Below are positions 1 to 12,146 of a stretch of DNA of 64,000 bases, one piece after another (position 1 is the stretch's first letter; the number at the start of each line of letters is the position of its first letter). The notes under the pieces are model-generated. The model saw nothing but the letters and a program-made list of their open reading frames with translations, was not told where the DNA came from and did not search any database. The stretch comes from Crossaster papposus (lineage: Eukaryota; Echinodermata; Asteroidea; Velatida; Solasteridae), in NCBI GenBank assembly GCA_037893245.1, contig JBAIAA010000878.1, forward strand, positions 62,001 through 126,000, written 5' to 3'. Position numbers and translations under genes: made by a program.

Positions 1-1071
1 TAGTAGTAGGGATATGCCGATTGTAGACCAAATCTTAAATATGTAGTAGTAGGGATATGCCGATTGTAGACCAAATCTTAAATATGTAATAGTAGGGATA
101 TGCCGATTGTAGACCAAATCTTAAATATGTAGTAGTAGGGATATGCCGATTGTAGACCAAATCTTAAATATGTAGTAGTAGGGATATGCCGATTGTAGAC
201 CAAATCTTAAATATGTAGTAGTAGGGATATGCCGATGGTAGACCAAATCTTAAATATGTAGTAGTAGGGATATGCCGATTGTATACCAAATCTTAAATAT
301 GTAGTAGTAGGGATATGCCGATTGTAGACCAAATCTTAAATATGTAGTAGAAGGGATATGCCGATTGTAGACCAAATCTTAAATATGTAGTAGTAGGGAT
401 ATGCCGATTGTAGACCAAATCTTAAATATGTAGTAGTAGGGATATGCCGATTGTAGACCAAATCTTAAATATGTAGTAGTAGGGATATGCCGATTGTAGA
501 CCAAATCTTAAATATGTAGTAGTAGGGATATGCCGATTGTAGACCAAATCTTAAATATGTAGTAGTAGGGATATGCCGATTGTAGACCAAATCTTAAATA
601 TGTAGTAGTAGGGATATGCCGATTGTAGACCAAATCTTAAATATGTAGTAGTAGGGATATGCCGATTGTAGACCAAATCTTAAATATGTAGTAGTAGGGA
701 TATGCCGATTGTAGACCAAATCTTAAATATGTTGTAGTAGGGATATGCCGATTATAGACCAAATCTTAAATATGTAGTAGTAGGGATATGCCGATTGTAG
801 ACCAAATCTTAAATATGTAGAAGTAGGGATATGCCGATTGTAGACCAAATCTTAAATATGTAGTAGTAGGGATATGCCGATTGTAGACCAAATCTTAAAT
901 ATGTAGTAGTAGGGATATGCCGATTGTAGACCAAATCTTAAATATGTAGTAGTAGGGATATGCCGATTGTAGACCAAATCTTAAATATGTAGTAGTAGGG
1001 ATATGCCGATTGTAGACCAAATCTTAAATATGTAGTAGTAGGGATATGCCGATTGTAGACCAAATCTTAAA
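1..1071 (+). repeat. Monomer-only run at the left edge
   Basis: A 39-base partial monomer is followed by 24 complete 43-bp monomers with no module. Variants include ATGGTAG near 235, TATACC near 273, TGTTGTAG with ATTATAG at about 730-755, and GTAGAAGTAG near 819. The same series recurs near 6440-7025, so this run is a remnant of the 1,256-bp repeat described at 6063. Confidence 0.93.
40..82 (+). repeat. Reference copy of the 43-bp monomer
   Basis: The monomer opens with TATG, then three TAG triplets running into GGG, then ATATGCCGATTG, TAGACC, and closes with CTTAAA. It is about 35% GC, with ten G and five C on this strand. Most copies in the window are identical to it or differ by one base. 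Common variant positions are the TAG run (TAGTTG, TAGAAGG), the TAGACC block (TATACC), the ATTG block (ATTATAG, ATGGTAG) and the 3' end (ATATTAAA). Phase was chosen so that both monomer and 67-bp unit start at TATGTA. Confidence 0.97.
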
Positions 1072-2472
1072 AAACTCAATTTGATCTGATAACAAAACAA
1101 ACTCACATTTATTATTATGTAAACGGAAAGAAGTGTGCAGTAGAAATAAACACCTGATGTGGGAACAAGCCCTCGAGTTAAATATGTAAAGGGAAAGAAG
1201 TGTGCAGTAGAAATAAACACCTGATGTGGGAACAAGCCCTCGAGTTAAATATGTAGTAGTAGGGATATGCCGATTGTAGACCAAATCTTAAATATGTAGT
1301 AGTAGGGATATGCCGATTGTAGACCAAATCTTAAAAAACTCAATTTGATCTGATAACAAAACAATCTCACATTTATTATTATGTAAACGGAAAAAAGTGT
1401 GCAGTAGAAATAAACACCTGATGTGGGAACAAGCCCTCGAGTTAAATATGTAAAGGGAAAGAAGTGTGCAGTAGAAATAAACACCTGATGTGGGAACAAG
1501 CCCTCGAGTTAAATATGTAGTAGTAGGGATATGCCGATTGTAGACCAAATCTTAAATATGTAGTAGTAGGGATATGTCGATGGTAGACCAAATCTTAAAT
1601 ATGTAGTAGTAGGGATATGCCGATTGTAGACCAAATCTTAAATATGTAGTAGTAGGGATATGCCGATTGTAGACCAAATCTTAAATATGTAGTAGTAGGG
1701 ATATGCCGATTGTAGACCAAATCTTAAATATGTGGTAGTAGGGATATGCCGATTGTAGACCAAATCTTAAATATGTAGTAGTAGGGATATGCCGATTGTA
1801 GACCAAATCTTAAATATGTAGTAGTAGGGATATGCCGATTGTAGACCAAATCTTAAAAATGTAGTAGTAGGGATATGCCGATTGTAGACCAAATCTTAAA
1901 TATGTAGTAGTAGGGATATGCCGATTGTAGACCAAATCTTAAATATGTAGTAGTAGGGATATGCCGATTGTAGACCAAATCTTAAAAAAATCAATTTGAT
2001 CTGATAACAAAACAAACTCACATTTATTATTATGTAAAGGCAAAGAAGTGTGCAGTATAAATAAACACCTGATGTGGGAACAAGCCCTCGAGTTAAATAT
2101 GTAAAGGGAAAGAAGTGTGCAGTATAAATACACACCTGATGTGGGAACAAGCCCTCGAGTTAAATATGTAGTAGTAGGGATATGCCGATTGTAGACCAAA
2201 TCTTAAATGTGTAGTAGTAGGGATATGCCGATTGTAGACCAAATCTTAAATATGTAGTAGTAGGGATATGCCGATTGTAGACCAAATCTGAAACAAACTC
2301 AATTTGATCTGATAACAAAACAAACTCACATGTATTATTATGTAAAGGGAAAGAAGTGTGCAGTAGAAATAAACACCTGATGTGGGAACAAGCCCTCGAG
2401 TTAAATATGTAAAGGGAAATAAGTGTGCAGTAGAAATAAACACCTGATGTGGGAACAAGCCCTCGAGTTAAA
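1072..2472 (+). repeat. Four closely spaced double modules
   Basis: Modules lie at 1072-1249, 1336-1513, 1987-2164 and 2294-2472, separated by 2, 11 and 3 monomers. The first two carry AAACGG instead of AAAGGG at the start of the first 67-bp unit. The third has TATAAATA changes in its 67-bp units and a C-to-A change in the linker. The fourth has a 45-bp linker starting CAAACTC, follows a monomer ending CTGAAA, and has GAAATAAG in its second 67-bp unit. The next monomer begins TAGGTAG. Confidence 0.92.
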
Positions 2473-3163
2473 TAGGTAGTAGTAGGGATATGCCGATTGT
2501 AGACCAAATCTTAAATATGTAGTAGTAGGGATATGCCGATTGTAGACCAAATCTTAAATATGTAGTAGTAGGGATATGCCGATTGTAGACCAAATCTTAA
2601 ATATGTAGTAGTAGAGATATGCCGATTGTAGACAAAATCTTAAATATGTAGTAGTAGGGATATGCCGATTGTAGACCAAATCTTAAATATGTAGTAGTAG
2701 GGATATGCCGATTGTAGACCAAATCTTAAATATGTAGTAGTAGGGATATGCCGATTGTAGACCAAATCTTAAATATTTCGTAGTAGGGATATGCCGATTG
2801 TAGACCAAATCTTAAATATGTAGTAGTAGGGATATGGCGATTGTAGACCAAATCTTAAATATGTAGTAGTAGGGATATGCCGATTGTAGACCAAATCTTA
2901 AATATGTAGTAGTAGGGATATGCCGATTGTAGACCAAATCTTAAATATGTAGTAGTAGGGATATGCCGATTGTAGACCAAATCTTAAATATGTAGTAGTA
3001 GTAGGGATATGCCGATTGTAGACCAAATCTTAAATATGTAGTAGTAGGGATATGCCGATTGTAGACCAAATCTTAAATATGTAGTAGTAGGGATATGCCG
3101 ATTGTAGACCAAATCTTAAATATGTAGTAGTAGGGATATGCCGATTGTAGACCAAATCTTAAA

Positions 3164-3207
3164 AAACTCAATTTGATCTGATAACAAAACAAACTCACAT
3201 TTATTAT
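3164..3207 (+). repeat. Reference 44-bp linker
   Basis: The linker is AT-rich (10 of 44 bases are G or C) and carries C rather than G on this strand (8 C, 2 G), opposite to the monomer. It begins AAACTCAATTTGATC and ends CACATTTATTAT. AAACTCA occurs at bases 1-7 and again at bases 28-34. Copies at 2294, 8919, 10775, 12921, 16848, 61677 and 62544 are one base longer at the 5' end. Confidence 0.93.
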
Positions 3208-3274
3208 TATGTAAAGGGAAAGAAGTGTGCAGTAGAAATAAACACCTGATGTGGGAACAAGCCCTCGAGTTAAA
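3208..3274 (+). repeat. Reference 67-bp unit
   Basis: It opens TATGTAAAGGGAAAG, continues through TGCAGTAG and GATGTGGG, and ends CCCTCGAGTTAAA. It contains an XhoI site (CTCGAG). Its ends (TATGTA and TTAAA) match the ends of the 43-bp monomer, which is why the two units can alternate seamlessly. It is about 40% GC. Confidence 0.93.
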
Positions 3275-3470
3275 TATGTAAAGGGAAAGAAGTGTGCAGT
3301 AGAAATAAACACCTGATGTGGGAACAAGCCCTCGAGTTAAATATGTAGTAGTAGGGATATGCCGATTGTAGACCAAATCTTAAATATGTAGTAGTAGGGA
3401 TATGCCGATTGTAGACCAAATCTTAAATATGTAGTAGTAGGGATATGCCGATTATAGACCAAATCTTAAA

Positions 3471-3504
3471 TATGTGGTATGCCGATTGTAGACCAAATCT
3501 TAAA
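3471..3504 (+). repeat. Shortened 34-bp monomer
   Basis: This monomer reads TATGTGGTATGCC at its start and lacks 9 bases of the TAG/GGG segment. Both neighbours are normal. It is the only monomer I found with a deletion this large, and the corresponding monomer in the sister 946-bp copy (near 4417) is full length, so the deletion followed the duplication or was repaired in one copy. Confidence 0.9.
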
Positions 3505-4287
3505 TATGTAGTAGTAGGGATATGCCGATTGTAGACCAAATCTTAAATATGTAATAGTAGGGATATGCCGATTGTAGACCAAATCTTAAATATGTAGTAG
3601 TAGGGATATGCCGATTGTAGACCAAATCTTAAATATGTAGTAGTAGGGATATGCCGATTGTAGACCAAATCTTAAATATGTAGTAGTAGGGATATGCCGA
3701 TTGTAGACCAAATCTTAAATATTTTGTAGTAGGGATATGCCGATTGTAGACCAAATCTTAAATATGTAGTAGTAGGGATATGGCGATTGTAGACCAAATC
3801 TTAAATATGTAGTAGTAGGGATATGCCGATTGTAGACCAAATCTTAAATATGTAGTAGTAGGGATATGCCGATTGTAGACCAAATCTTAAATATGTAGTA
3901 GTAGGGATATGCCGATTGTAGACCAAATCTTAAATATGTAGTAGTAGTAGGGATATGCCGATTGTAGACCAAATCTTAAATATGTAGTAGTAGGGATATG
4001 CCGATTGTAGACCAAATCTTAAATATGTAGTAGTAGGGATATGCCGATTGTAGACCAAATCTTAAATATGTAGTAGTAGGGATATGCCGATTGTAGACCA
4101 AATCTTAAAAAACTCAATTTGATCTGATAACAAAACAAACTCACATTTATTATTATGTAAAGGGAAAGAAGTGTGCAGTAGAAATAAACACCTGATGTGG
4201 GAACAAGCCCTCGAGTTAAATATGTAAAGGGAAAGAAGTGTGCAGTAGAAATAAACACCTGATGTGGGAACAAGCCCTCGAGTTAAA

Positions 4288-6062
4288 TATGTAGTAGTAG
4301 GGATATGCCGATTGTAGACCAAATCTTAAATATGTAGTAGTAGGGATATGCCGATTGTAGACCAAATCTTAAATATGTAGTAGTAGGGATATGCCGATTA
4401 TAGACCAAATCTTAAATATGTAGTAGTAGGGATATGCCGATTGTAGACCAAATCTTAAATATGTAGTAGTAGGGATATGCCGATTGTAGACCAAATCTTA
4501 AATATGTAATAGTAGAGATATGCCGATTGTAGACCAAATCTTAAATATGTAGTAGTAGGGATATGCCGATTGTAGACCAAATCTTAAATATGTAGTAGTA
4601 GGGATATGCCGATTGTAGACCAAATCTTAAATATGTAGTAGTAGGGATATGCCGATTGTAGACCAAATCTTAAATATGTAGTAGTAGGGATATGCCGATT
4701 GTAGACCAAATCTTAAATATGTAGTAGTAGGGATATGCCGATTGTAGACCAAATCTTAAATATGTAGTAGTAGGGATATGCCGATTGTAGACCAAATCTT
4801 AAAAAACTCAATTTGATCTGATAACAAAACAAACTCACATTTATTATTATGTAAACGGAAAGAAGTGTGCAGTAGAAATAAACACCTGATGTGGGAACAA
4901 GCCCTCGAGTTAAATATGTAAAGGGAAAGAAGTGTGCAGTAGAAATAAACACCTGATGTGGGAACAAGCCCTCGAGTTAAATATGTAGTAGTAGGGATAT
5001 GCCGATTGTAGACCAAATCTTAAATATGTAGTAGTAGGGATATGCCGATTGTAGACCAAATCTTAAATATGTAGTAGTAGGGATATGCCGATTGTAGACC
5101 AAATCTTAAATATGTAGTAGTAGGGATATGCCGATTGTAGACCAAATCTTAAATATGTAGTAGTAGGGATATGCCGATTGTAGACCAAATCTTAAATATG
5201 TAGTAGTAGGGATATGCCGATTGTAGACCAAATCTTAAATATGTAGTAGTAGGGATATGCCGATTGTAGACCAAATCTTAAATATGTAGTAGTAGGGATA
5301 TGCCGATTGTAGACCAAATCTTAAATATGTAGTAGTAGGGATATGCCGATTGTAGACCAAATCTTAAATATGTAGTAGTAGGGATATGCCGATTGTAGAC
5401 CAAATCTTAAATATGTAGTAGTAGGGATATGCCGATTGTAGACCAAATCTTAAATATGTAGTAGTAGGGATATGCCGATTGTAGACCAAATCTTAAATAT
5501 GTAGTAGTAGGGATATGCCGATTGTAGACCAAATCTTAAATATGTAGTAGTAGGGATATGCCGATTGTAGACCAAATCTTAAAAAACTCAATTTGATCTG
5601 ATAACAAAACAAACTCACATTTATTATTATGTAAAGGGAAAGAAGTGTGCAGTAGAAATAAACACCTGATGTGGGAACAAGCCCTCGAGTTAAATATGTA
5701 AAGGGAAAGAAGTGTGCAGTAGAAATAAACACCCGATGTGGGAACAAGCCCTCGAGTTAAATATGTAGTAGTAGGGATATGCCGATTGTAGACCAAATCT
5801 TAAATATGTAGTAGTAGGGATATGCCGATTGTAGACCAAATCTTAAATATGTAGTAGTAGGGATATGCCGATTGTAGACCAAATCTTAAATATGTAGTAG
5901 TAGGGATATGCCGATTGTAGACCAAATCTTAAATATGTAGTAGTAGGGATATGCCGATTGTAGACCAAATCTTAAATATGTAATAGTAGGGATATGCCGA
6001 TTGTAGACCAAATCTTAAATATGTAGTAGTAGGGATATGCCGATTGTAGACCAAATCTTAAA
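4288..6062 (+). repeat. Monomers with two double modules
   Basis: Modules at 4804-4981 (AAACGG type) and 5584-5761 (AAAGGG type) are separated by 14 monomers. The second 67-bp unit of the latter has ACCCGATG in place of ACCTGATG. Nothing other than array sequence is present. Confidence 0.92.
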
Positions 6063-7318
6063 AAACTCAATTTGATCTGATAACAAAACAAACTCACATT
6101 TATTATTATGTAAACGGAAAGAAGTGTGCAGTAGAAATAAACACCTGATGTGGGAACAAGCCCTCGAGTTAAATATGTAAAGGGAAAGAAGTGTGCAGTA
6201 GAAATAAACACCTGATGTGGGAACAAGCCCTCGAGTTAAATATGTAGTAGTAGGGATATGCCGATTGTAGACCAAATCTTAAATATGTAGTAGTAGGGAT
6301 ATGCCGATGGTAGACCAAATCTTAAATATGTAGTAGTAGGGATATGCCGATTGTAGACCAAATCTTAAATATGTAGTAGTAGGGATATGCCGATTGTAGA
6401 CCAAATCTTAAATATGTAGTAGTAGTAGGGATATGCCGATGGTAGACCAAATCTTAAATATGTAGTAGTAGGGATATGCCGATTGTAGACCAAATCTTAA
6501 ATATGTAGTAGTAGGGATATGCCGATTGTAGACCAAATCTTAAATATGTAGTAGTAGGGATATGCCGATTGTAGACCAAATCTTAAATATGTAGTAGTAG
6601 GGATATGCCGATTGTAGACCAAATCTTAAATATGTAGTAGTAGGGATATGCCGATTGTAGACCAAATCTTAAATATGTAGTAGTAGGGATATGCCGATTG
6701 TAGACCAAATCTTAAATATGTAGTAGTAGGGATATGCCGATTGTAGACCAAATCTTAAATATGTAGTAGTAGGGATATGCCGATTGTAGACCAAATCTTA
6801 AATATGTAGTAGTAGGGATATGCCGATTGTAGACCAAATCTTAAATATGTAGTAGTAGGGATATGCCGATTGTAGACCAAATCTTAAATATGTAGTAGTA
6901 GGGATATGCCGATTGTAGACCAAATCTTAAATATGTTGTAGTAGGGATATGCCGATTATAGACCAAATCTTAAATATGTAGTAGTAGGGATATGCCGATT
7001 GTAGACCAAATCTTAAATATGTAGAAGTAGGGATATGCCGATTGTAGACCAAATCTTAAATATGTAGTAGTAGGGATATGCCGATTGTAGACCAAATCTT
7101 AAATATGTAGTAGTAGGGATATGCCGATTGTAGACCAAATCTTAAATATGTAGTAGTAGGGATATGCCGATTGTAGACCAAATCTTAAATATGTAGTAGT
7201 AGGGATATGCCGATTGTAGACCAAATCTTAAATATGTAGTAGTAGGGATATGCCGATTGTAGACCAAATCTTAAATATGTAGTAGTAGGGATATGCCGAT
7301 TGTAGACCAAATCTTAAA
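6063..7318 (+). repeat. 1,256-bp higher-order repeat, copy 1
   Basis: Begins with an AAACGG-type double module at 6063-6240. Then come an ATGGTAG monomer near 6307, a 46-bp monomer (6413-6458) that also carries ATGGTAG, and a TGTTGTAG/ATTATAG monomer near 6935-6960. The same markers appear 1,256 bp downstream. Confidence 0.86.
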
Positions 7319-8574
7319 AAACTCAATTTGATCTGATAACAAAACAAACTCACATTTATTATTATGTAAACGGAAAGAAGTGTGCAGTAGAAATAAACAC
7401 CTGATGTGGGAACAAGCCCTCGAGTTAAATATGTAAAGGGAAAGAAGTGTGCAGTAGAAATAAACACCTGATGTGGGAACAAGCCCTCGAGTTAAATATG
7501 TAGTAGTAGGGATATGCCGATTGTAGACCAAATCTTAAATATGTAGTAGTAGGGATATGCCGATGGTAGACCAAATCTTAAATATGTAGTAGTAGGGATA
7601 TGCCGATTGTAGACCAAATCTTAAATATTTAGTAGTAGGGATATGCCGATTGTAGACCAAATCTTAAATATGTAGTAGTAGTAGGGATATGCCGATGGTA
7701 GACCAAATCTTAAATATGTAGTAGTAGGGATATGCCGATTGTACACCAAATCTTAAATATGTAGTAGTAGGGATATGCCGATTGTAGACCAAATCTTAAA
7801 TATGTAGTAGTAGGGATATGCCGATTGTAGACCAAATCTTAAATATGTAGTAGTAGGGATATGCCCATTGTAGACCAAATCTTAAATATGTAGTAGTAGG
7901 GATATGCCGATTGTAGACCAAATCTTAAATATGTAGTAGTAGGGATATGCCGATTGTAGACCAAATCTTAAATATGTAGTAGTAGGGATATGCCGATTGT
8001 AGACCAAATCTTAAATATGTAGTAGTAGGGATATGCCGATTGTAGACCAAATCTTAAATATGTAGTAGTAGGGATATGCCGATTGTAGACCAAATCTTAA
8101 ATATGTAGTAGTAGGGATATGCCGATTGTAGACCAAATCTTAAATATGTAGTAGTAGGGATATGCCGATTGTAGACCAAATCTTAAATATGTTGTAGTAG
8201 GGATATGCCGATTATAGACCAAATCTTAAATATGTAGTAGTAGGGATATGCCGATTGTAGACCAAATCTTAAATATGTAGTAGTAGGGATATGCCGATTG
8301 TAGACCAAATCTTAAATATGTAGTAGTAGGGATATGCCGATTGTAGACCAAATCTTAAATATGTAGTAGTAGGGATATGCCGATTGTAGACCAAATCTTA
8401 AATATGTAGTAGTAGGGATATGCCGATTGTAGACCAAATCTTAAATATGTAGTAGTAGGGATATGCCGATTGTAGACCAAATCTTAAATATGTAGTAGTA
8501 GGGATATCCCGATTGTAGACCAGATCTTAAATATGTAGTAGTAGGGATATACCGATTGTAGACCAAATCTTAAA
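7319..8574 (+). repeat. 1,256-bp higher-order repeat, copy 2
   Basis: The AAACGG-type module at 7319-7496, ATGGTAG near 7563 and the 46-bp ATGGTAG monomer at 7669-7714 match copy 1 at an exact 1,256-bp offset, as does the ATTATAG monomer near 8213. Copy-specific changes include TACACC near 7743 and TGCCCATTG near 7864. Confidence 0.85.
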
Positions 8575-8918
8575 TATGTAGTAGTAGGGATATGCCGATT
8601 GTAGACCAAATCTTAAATATGTAGTAGTAGGGATATGCCGATTGTAGACCACATCTTAAATATGTAGTAGTAGGGATATGCCGATTGTAGACCAAATCTT
8701 AAATATGTAGTAGAAGGGATATGCCGATTGTAGACCAAATCTTAAATATGTAGTAGTAGGGATATGCCGATTGTAGACCAAATCTTAAATATGTAGTAGT
8801 AGGGATATGCCGATTGTAGACCAAATCTTAAATATGTAGTAGTAGGGATATGCCAATTGTAGACCAAATCTTAAATATGTAGTAGTAGGGATATGCCGAT
8901 TGTAGACCAAATCTTAAA
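7497..8918 (+). repeat. Long monomer-only run
   Basis: About 33 monomers without a module. It carries scattered private changes (for example ATATCCCG and CAGATC near 8507-8523, and CACATC near 8651), more than in the central array. No gene-like or regulatory sequence is visible. Confidence 0.92.
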
Positions 8919-9097
8919 AAAACTCAATTTGATCTGATAACAAAACAAACTCACATGTATTATTATGTAAAGGGAAAGAAGTGTGCAGTAGAAATAAACA
9001 CCTGATGTGGGAACAAGCCCTCGAGTTAAATATGTAATTGGAAAGAAGTGTGCAGTATAAATACACACCTGATGTGGGAACAAGCCCTCGAGTTAAA
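8919..9097 (+). repeat. Double module with a diverged second 67-bp unit
   Basis: The linker is 45 bp (8919-8963) and contains ACATGTATT in place of ACATTTATT. The second unit (9031-9097) reads TATGTAATTGG and AGTATAAATACAC, unlike most copies. The ACATGTATT and TATAAATACAC changes are shared with the modules at 2294 and 1987 respectively, so this is part of the left-zone lineage. Confidence 0.9.
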
Positions 9098-10774
9098 TAT
9101 GTAGTAGTAGGGATATGCCGATTGTAGACCAAATCTTAAATATGTAGTAGTAGGGATATGCCGATTGTAGACCAAATCTTAAATATGTAGTAGTAGGGAT
9201 ATGCCGATTGTAGACCAAATCTTAAATATGTAGTAGTAGGGATATGCCGATTGTAGACCAAATCTTAAATATGTAGTAGTAGGGATATGCCGATTGTAGA
9301 CCAAATCTTAAATATGTAGTAGTAGGGATATGCCGATTGTAGACCAAATCTTAAATATGTAGTTGTAGGGATATGCCGATTGTAGACCAAATCTTAAATA
9401 TGTAGTAGTAGGGATATGCCGATTGTAGACCAAATCTTAAATATGTAGTAGTAGGGATATGCCGATTGTAGACCAAATATTAAATATGTAGTAGTAGGGA
9501 TATGCCGATTGTAGACCAAATCTTAAATATGTAGTAGTAGGGATATGCCGATTGTAGACCAAATCTTAAATATGTAGTATTAGGGATATGCCGATTGTAG
9601 ACCAAATCTTAAATATGTAGTAGTAGGGATATGCCGATTGTAGACCAAATCTTAAATATGTAGTAGTAGGGATATGCCGATTGTAGACCAAATCTTAAAT
9701 ATGTAGTAGTAGGGATATGCCGATTGTAGACCAAATCTTAAATATGTAGTAGTAGGGATATGCCGATTGTAGACCAAATCTTAAATATGTAGTTGTAGGG
9801 ATATGCCGATTGTAGACCAAATCTTAAATATGTAGTAGTAGGGATATGCCGATAGTAGACCAAATTTGTAATATGTAGTAGTTGGGTTATGCCGATTGTA
9901 GACCAAATCTTAAATATGTAGTAGTAGGGATATGCCGATTGTAGACCAAATCTTAAATATGTAGTAGTATGGATATGCCGATTGTAGACCAAATCTTAAA
10001 TATGTAGTAGTAGGGATATGCCGATTGTAGACCAAATCTTAAATATGTAGTAGTAGGGATATGCCTATTGTAGACCAAATCTTAAATATGTAGTAGTAGG
10101 GATATGCCGATTGTAGACCAAATCTTAAATATGTAGTAGTAGGGATATGCCGATTGTAGACCAAATCTTAAATATGTAGTAGTAGGGATATGCCGATTGT
10201 AGACCAAATCTTAAATATGTAGTAGTAGGGATATGCCGATTGTAGACCAAATCTTAAATATGTAGTAGTAGGGATATGCCGATTGTAGACCAAATCTTAA
10301 ATATGTAGTAGTAGGGATATGCCGATTGTAGACCAAATCTTAAATATGTAGTTGTAGGGATATGCCGATTGTAGACCAAATCTTAAATATGTAGTAGTAG
10401 GGATATGCCGATTGTAGACCAAATCTTAAATATGTAGTAGTAGGAATATGCCGATTGTAGACCAAATCTTAAATATGTAGTAGTAGGGATATGCCGATTG
10501 TAGACCAAATCTTAAATATGTAGTTGTAGGGATATGCCGATTGTAGACCAAATCTTAAATATGTAGTAGTAGGGATATGCCGATTGTAGACCAAATCTTA
10601 AATATGTAGTAGTAGGGATATGCCGATTGTAGACCAAATATTAAATATGTAGTAGTAGGGATATGCCGATTGTAGACCAAATCTTAAATATGTAGTAGTA
10701 GGGATATGCCGATTGTAGACCAAATCTTAAATATGTAGTAGTAGGGATATGCCGATTGTAGACCAAATCTTAAA
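9098..10774 (+). repeat. 39-monomer run without a module
   Basis: 1,677 bp, exactly 39 x 43. It holds several TAGTTG monomers (for example near 9361, 9793, 10351 and 10523), ATATTAAA near 9478 and 10638, and the GGGTTATG dimer at 9829-9914. Confidence 0.93.
9829..9914 (+). repeat. Diverged GGGTTATG monomer dimer 1
   Basis: The first monomer has GATAGTAG and ends AATTTGTAA instead of AATCTTAAA. The second has TAGTTGGGTTATG instead of TAGTAGGGATATG. Length stays 2 x 43. This is the most altered member of a set of eight such dimers. Confidence 0.9.
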
Positions 10775-10850
10775 AAAACTCAATTTGATCTGATAACAAA
10801 ACAAACTCACATTTATTATTATGTAAAGGGAAAGAAGTGTGCAGTAGAAA
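10775..10850 (+). repeat. Truncated module 1
   Basis: A 45-bp linker and only the first 31 bases of a 67-bp unit. The unit breaks at GTAGAAA and continues directly into a monomer (TATGTAG). The break lies in AAATA, which is shared by the 67-bp unit and the monomer junction. The monomer that follows carries TATACC. Confidence 0.93.
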
Positions 10851-12060
10851 TATGTAGTAGTAGGGATATGCCGATTGTATACCAAATCTTAAATATGTAG
10901 TAGTAGGGATATGCCGATTGTAGACCAAATCTTAAATATGTAGTAGTAGGGATATGCCGATTGTAGACCAAATCTTAAATATGTAGTTGTAGGGATATGC
11001 CGATTGTAGACCAAATCTTAAATATGTAGTAGTAGGGATATGCCGATTGTAGACCAAATCTTAAATATGTAGTAGTAGGGATATGCCGATTGTAGACCAA
11101 ATATTAAATATGTAGTAGTAGGGATATGCCGATTGTAGACCAAATCTTAAATATGTAGTAGAAGGGATATGCCGATTGTAGACCAAATCTTAAATATGTA
11201 GTAGTAGGGATATGCCGATTGTAGACCAAATCTTAAATATGTAGTAGTAGGGATATGCCGATTGTAGACCAAATCTTAAATATGTAGTAGTAGGGATATG
11301 CCGATTGTAGACCAAATCTTAAATATGTAGTAGTAGGGATATGCCGATTGTAGACCAAATCTTAAATATGTAGTTGTAGGGATATGCCGATTGTAGACCA
11401 AATATTAAATATGTAGTAGTAGGGATATGCCGATTGCAGACCAAATCTTAAATATGTAGTAGTAGGGATATGCCGATTGTAGACCAAATATTAAATATGT
11501 AGTAGTAGGGATATGCCGATTGTAGACCAAATCTTAAATATGTAGTAGTAGGGATATGCCGATTGTAGACCAAATCTTAAAAAACTCAATTTGATCTGAT
11601 AACAAAACAAACTCACATTTATTATTATGTAAAGGGAAAGAAGTGTGCAGTAGAAATAAACACCTGATGTGGGAACAAGCCCTCGAGTTAAATATGTAAA
11701 GGGAAAGAAGTGTGCAGTAGAAATAAACACCTGATGTGGGAACAAGCCCTCGAGTTAAATATGTAGTAGTAGGGATATGCCGATTGTAGACCAAATCTTA
11801 AATATGTAGTAGTAGGGATATGCCGATTGTAGACCAAATCTTAAATATGTAGTAGAAGGGATATGCCGATTGTAGACCAAATCTTAAATATGTAGTAGTA
11901 GGGATATGCCGATTGTAGACCAAATCTTAAATATGTAGTAGTAGGGATATGCCGATTGTAGACCAAATCTTAAATATGTAGTAGTAGGGATATGCCGATT
12001 GTAGACCAAATCTTAAATATGTAGTTGTAGGGATATGCCGATTGTAGACCAAATCTTAAA

Positions 12061-12146
12061 TATGTAGTAGTAGGGATATGCCGATTGTAGACCAAATTTT
12101 TAATATGTAGTAGTTGGGTTATGCCGATTGTAGACCAAATCTTAAA
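12061..12146 (+). repeat. GGGTTATG monomer dimer 2
   Basis: First monomer ends ATTTTTAA, second contains TAGTTGGGTTATG. It sits 2,232 bp downstream of dimer 1 in matching surroundings (a TAGTTG monomer just upstream, TAGTATGG downstream), consistent with a segmental duplication. Confidence 0.9.

Larger units (their letters stand above)
3164..3341 (+). repeat. Reference double insertion module (linker + two 67-bp units)
   Basis: This 178-bp module lies between two complete monomers. Removing it rejoins CTTAAA to TATGTAG and restores a perfect monomer junction. It consists of the linker at 3164-3207 and two identical 67-bp units at 3208-3274 and 3275-3341. Sixty-five of the 82 modules have this two-unit form. 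Confidence 0.95.
2770..4510 (+). repeat. 946-bp tandem segmental duplication
   Basis: Markers recur with a 946-bp offset: an altered TATTTCG or TATTTTG monomer (about 2775 and 3721), ATGGCGATT (about 2836 and 3782), a 46-bp monomer with an extra TAG (2989 and 3935), the double module (3164-3341 and 4110-4287) and ATTATAG (about 3452 and 4398). The GTAATAG monomer is 9 bases out of that offset because of the short monomer at 3471. Exact ends are blurred by the surrounding 43-bp periodicity. Confidence 0.88.

Noticed and set aside
40-82. A ten-codon plus-strand reading frame from ATGCCG to TAG in each monomer
   Set aside because: It is present in nearly every monomer simply because the monomer repeats; no ribosome-binding context or conservation beyond the repeat supports translation.
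2053-2070. TATAAATA as a TATA box (left-zone modules)
   Set aside because: It is a one-base change of TAGAAATA in the 67-bp unit, with no gene or initiator downstream.
3208-3274. CENP-B-box-like motif in the 67-bp unit or monomer
   Set aside because: I looked for the TTCG and CGGGA core features in both orientations and did not find them in proper spacing.
9881-9890. Telomere-like GGGTTA within TTGGGTTATG
   Set aside because: It occurs once per variant monomer and never in tandem, so it is a point variant of GGGATA and not telomeric repeat.
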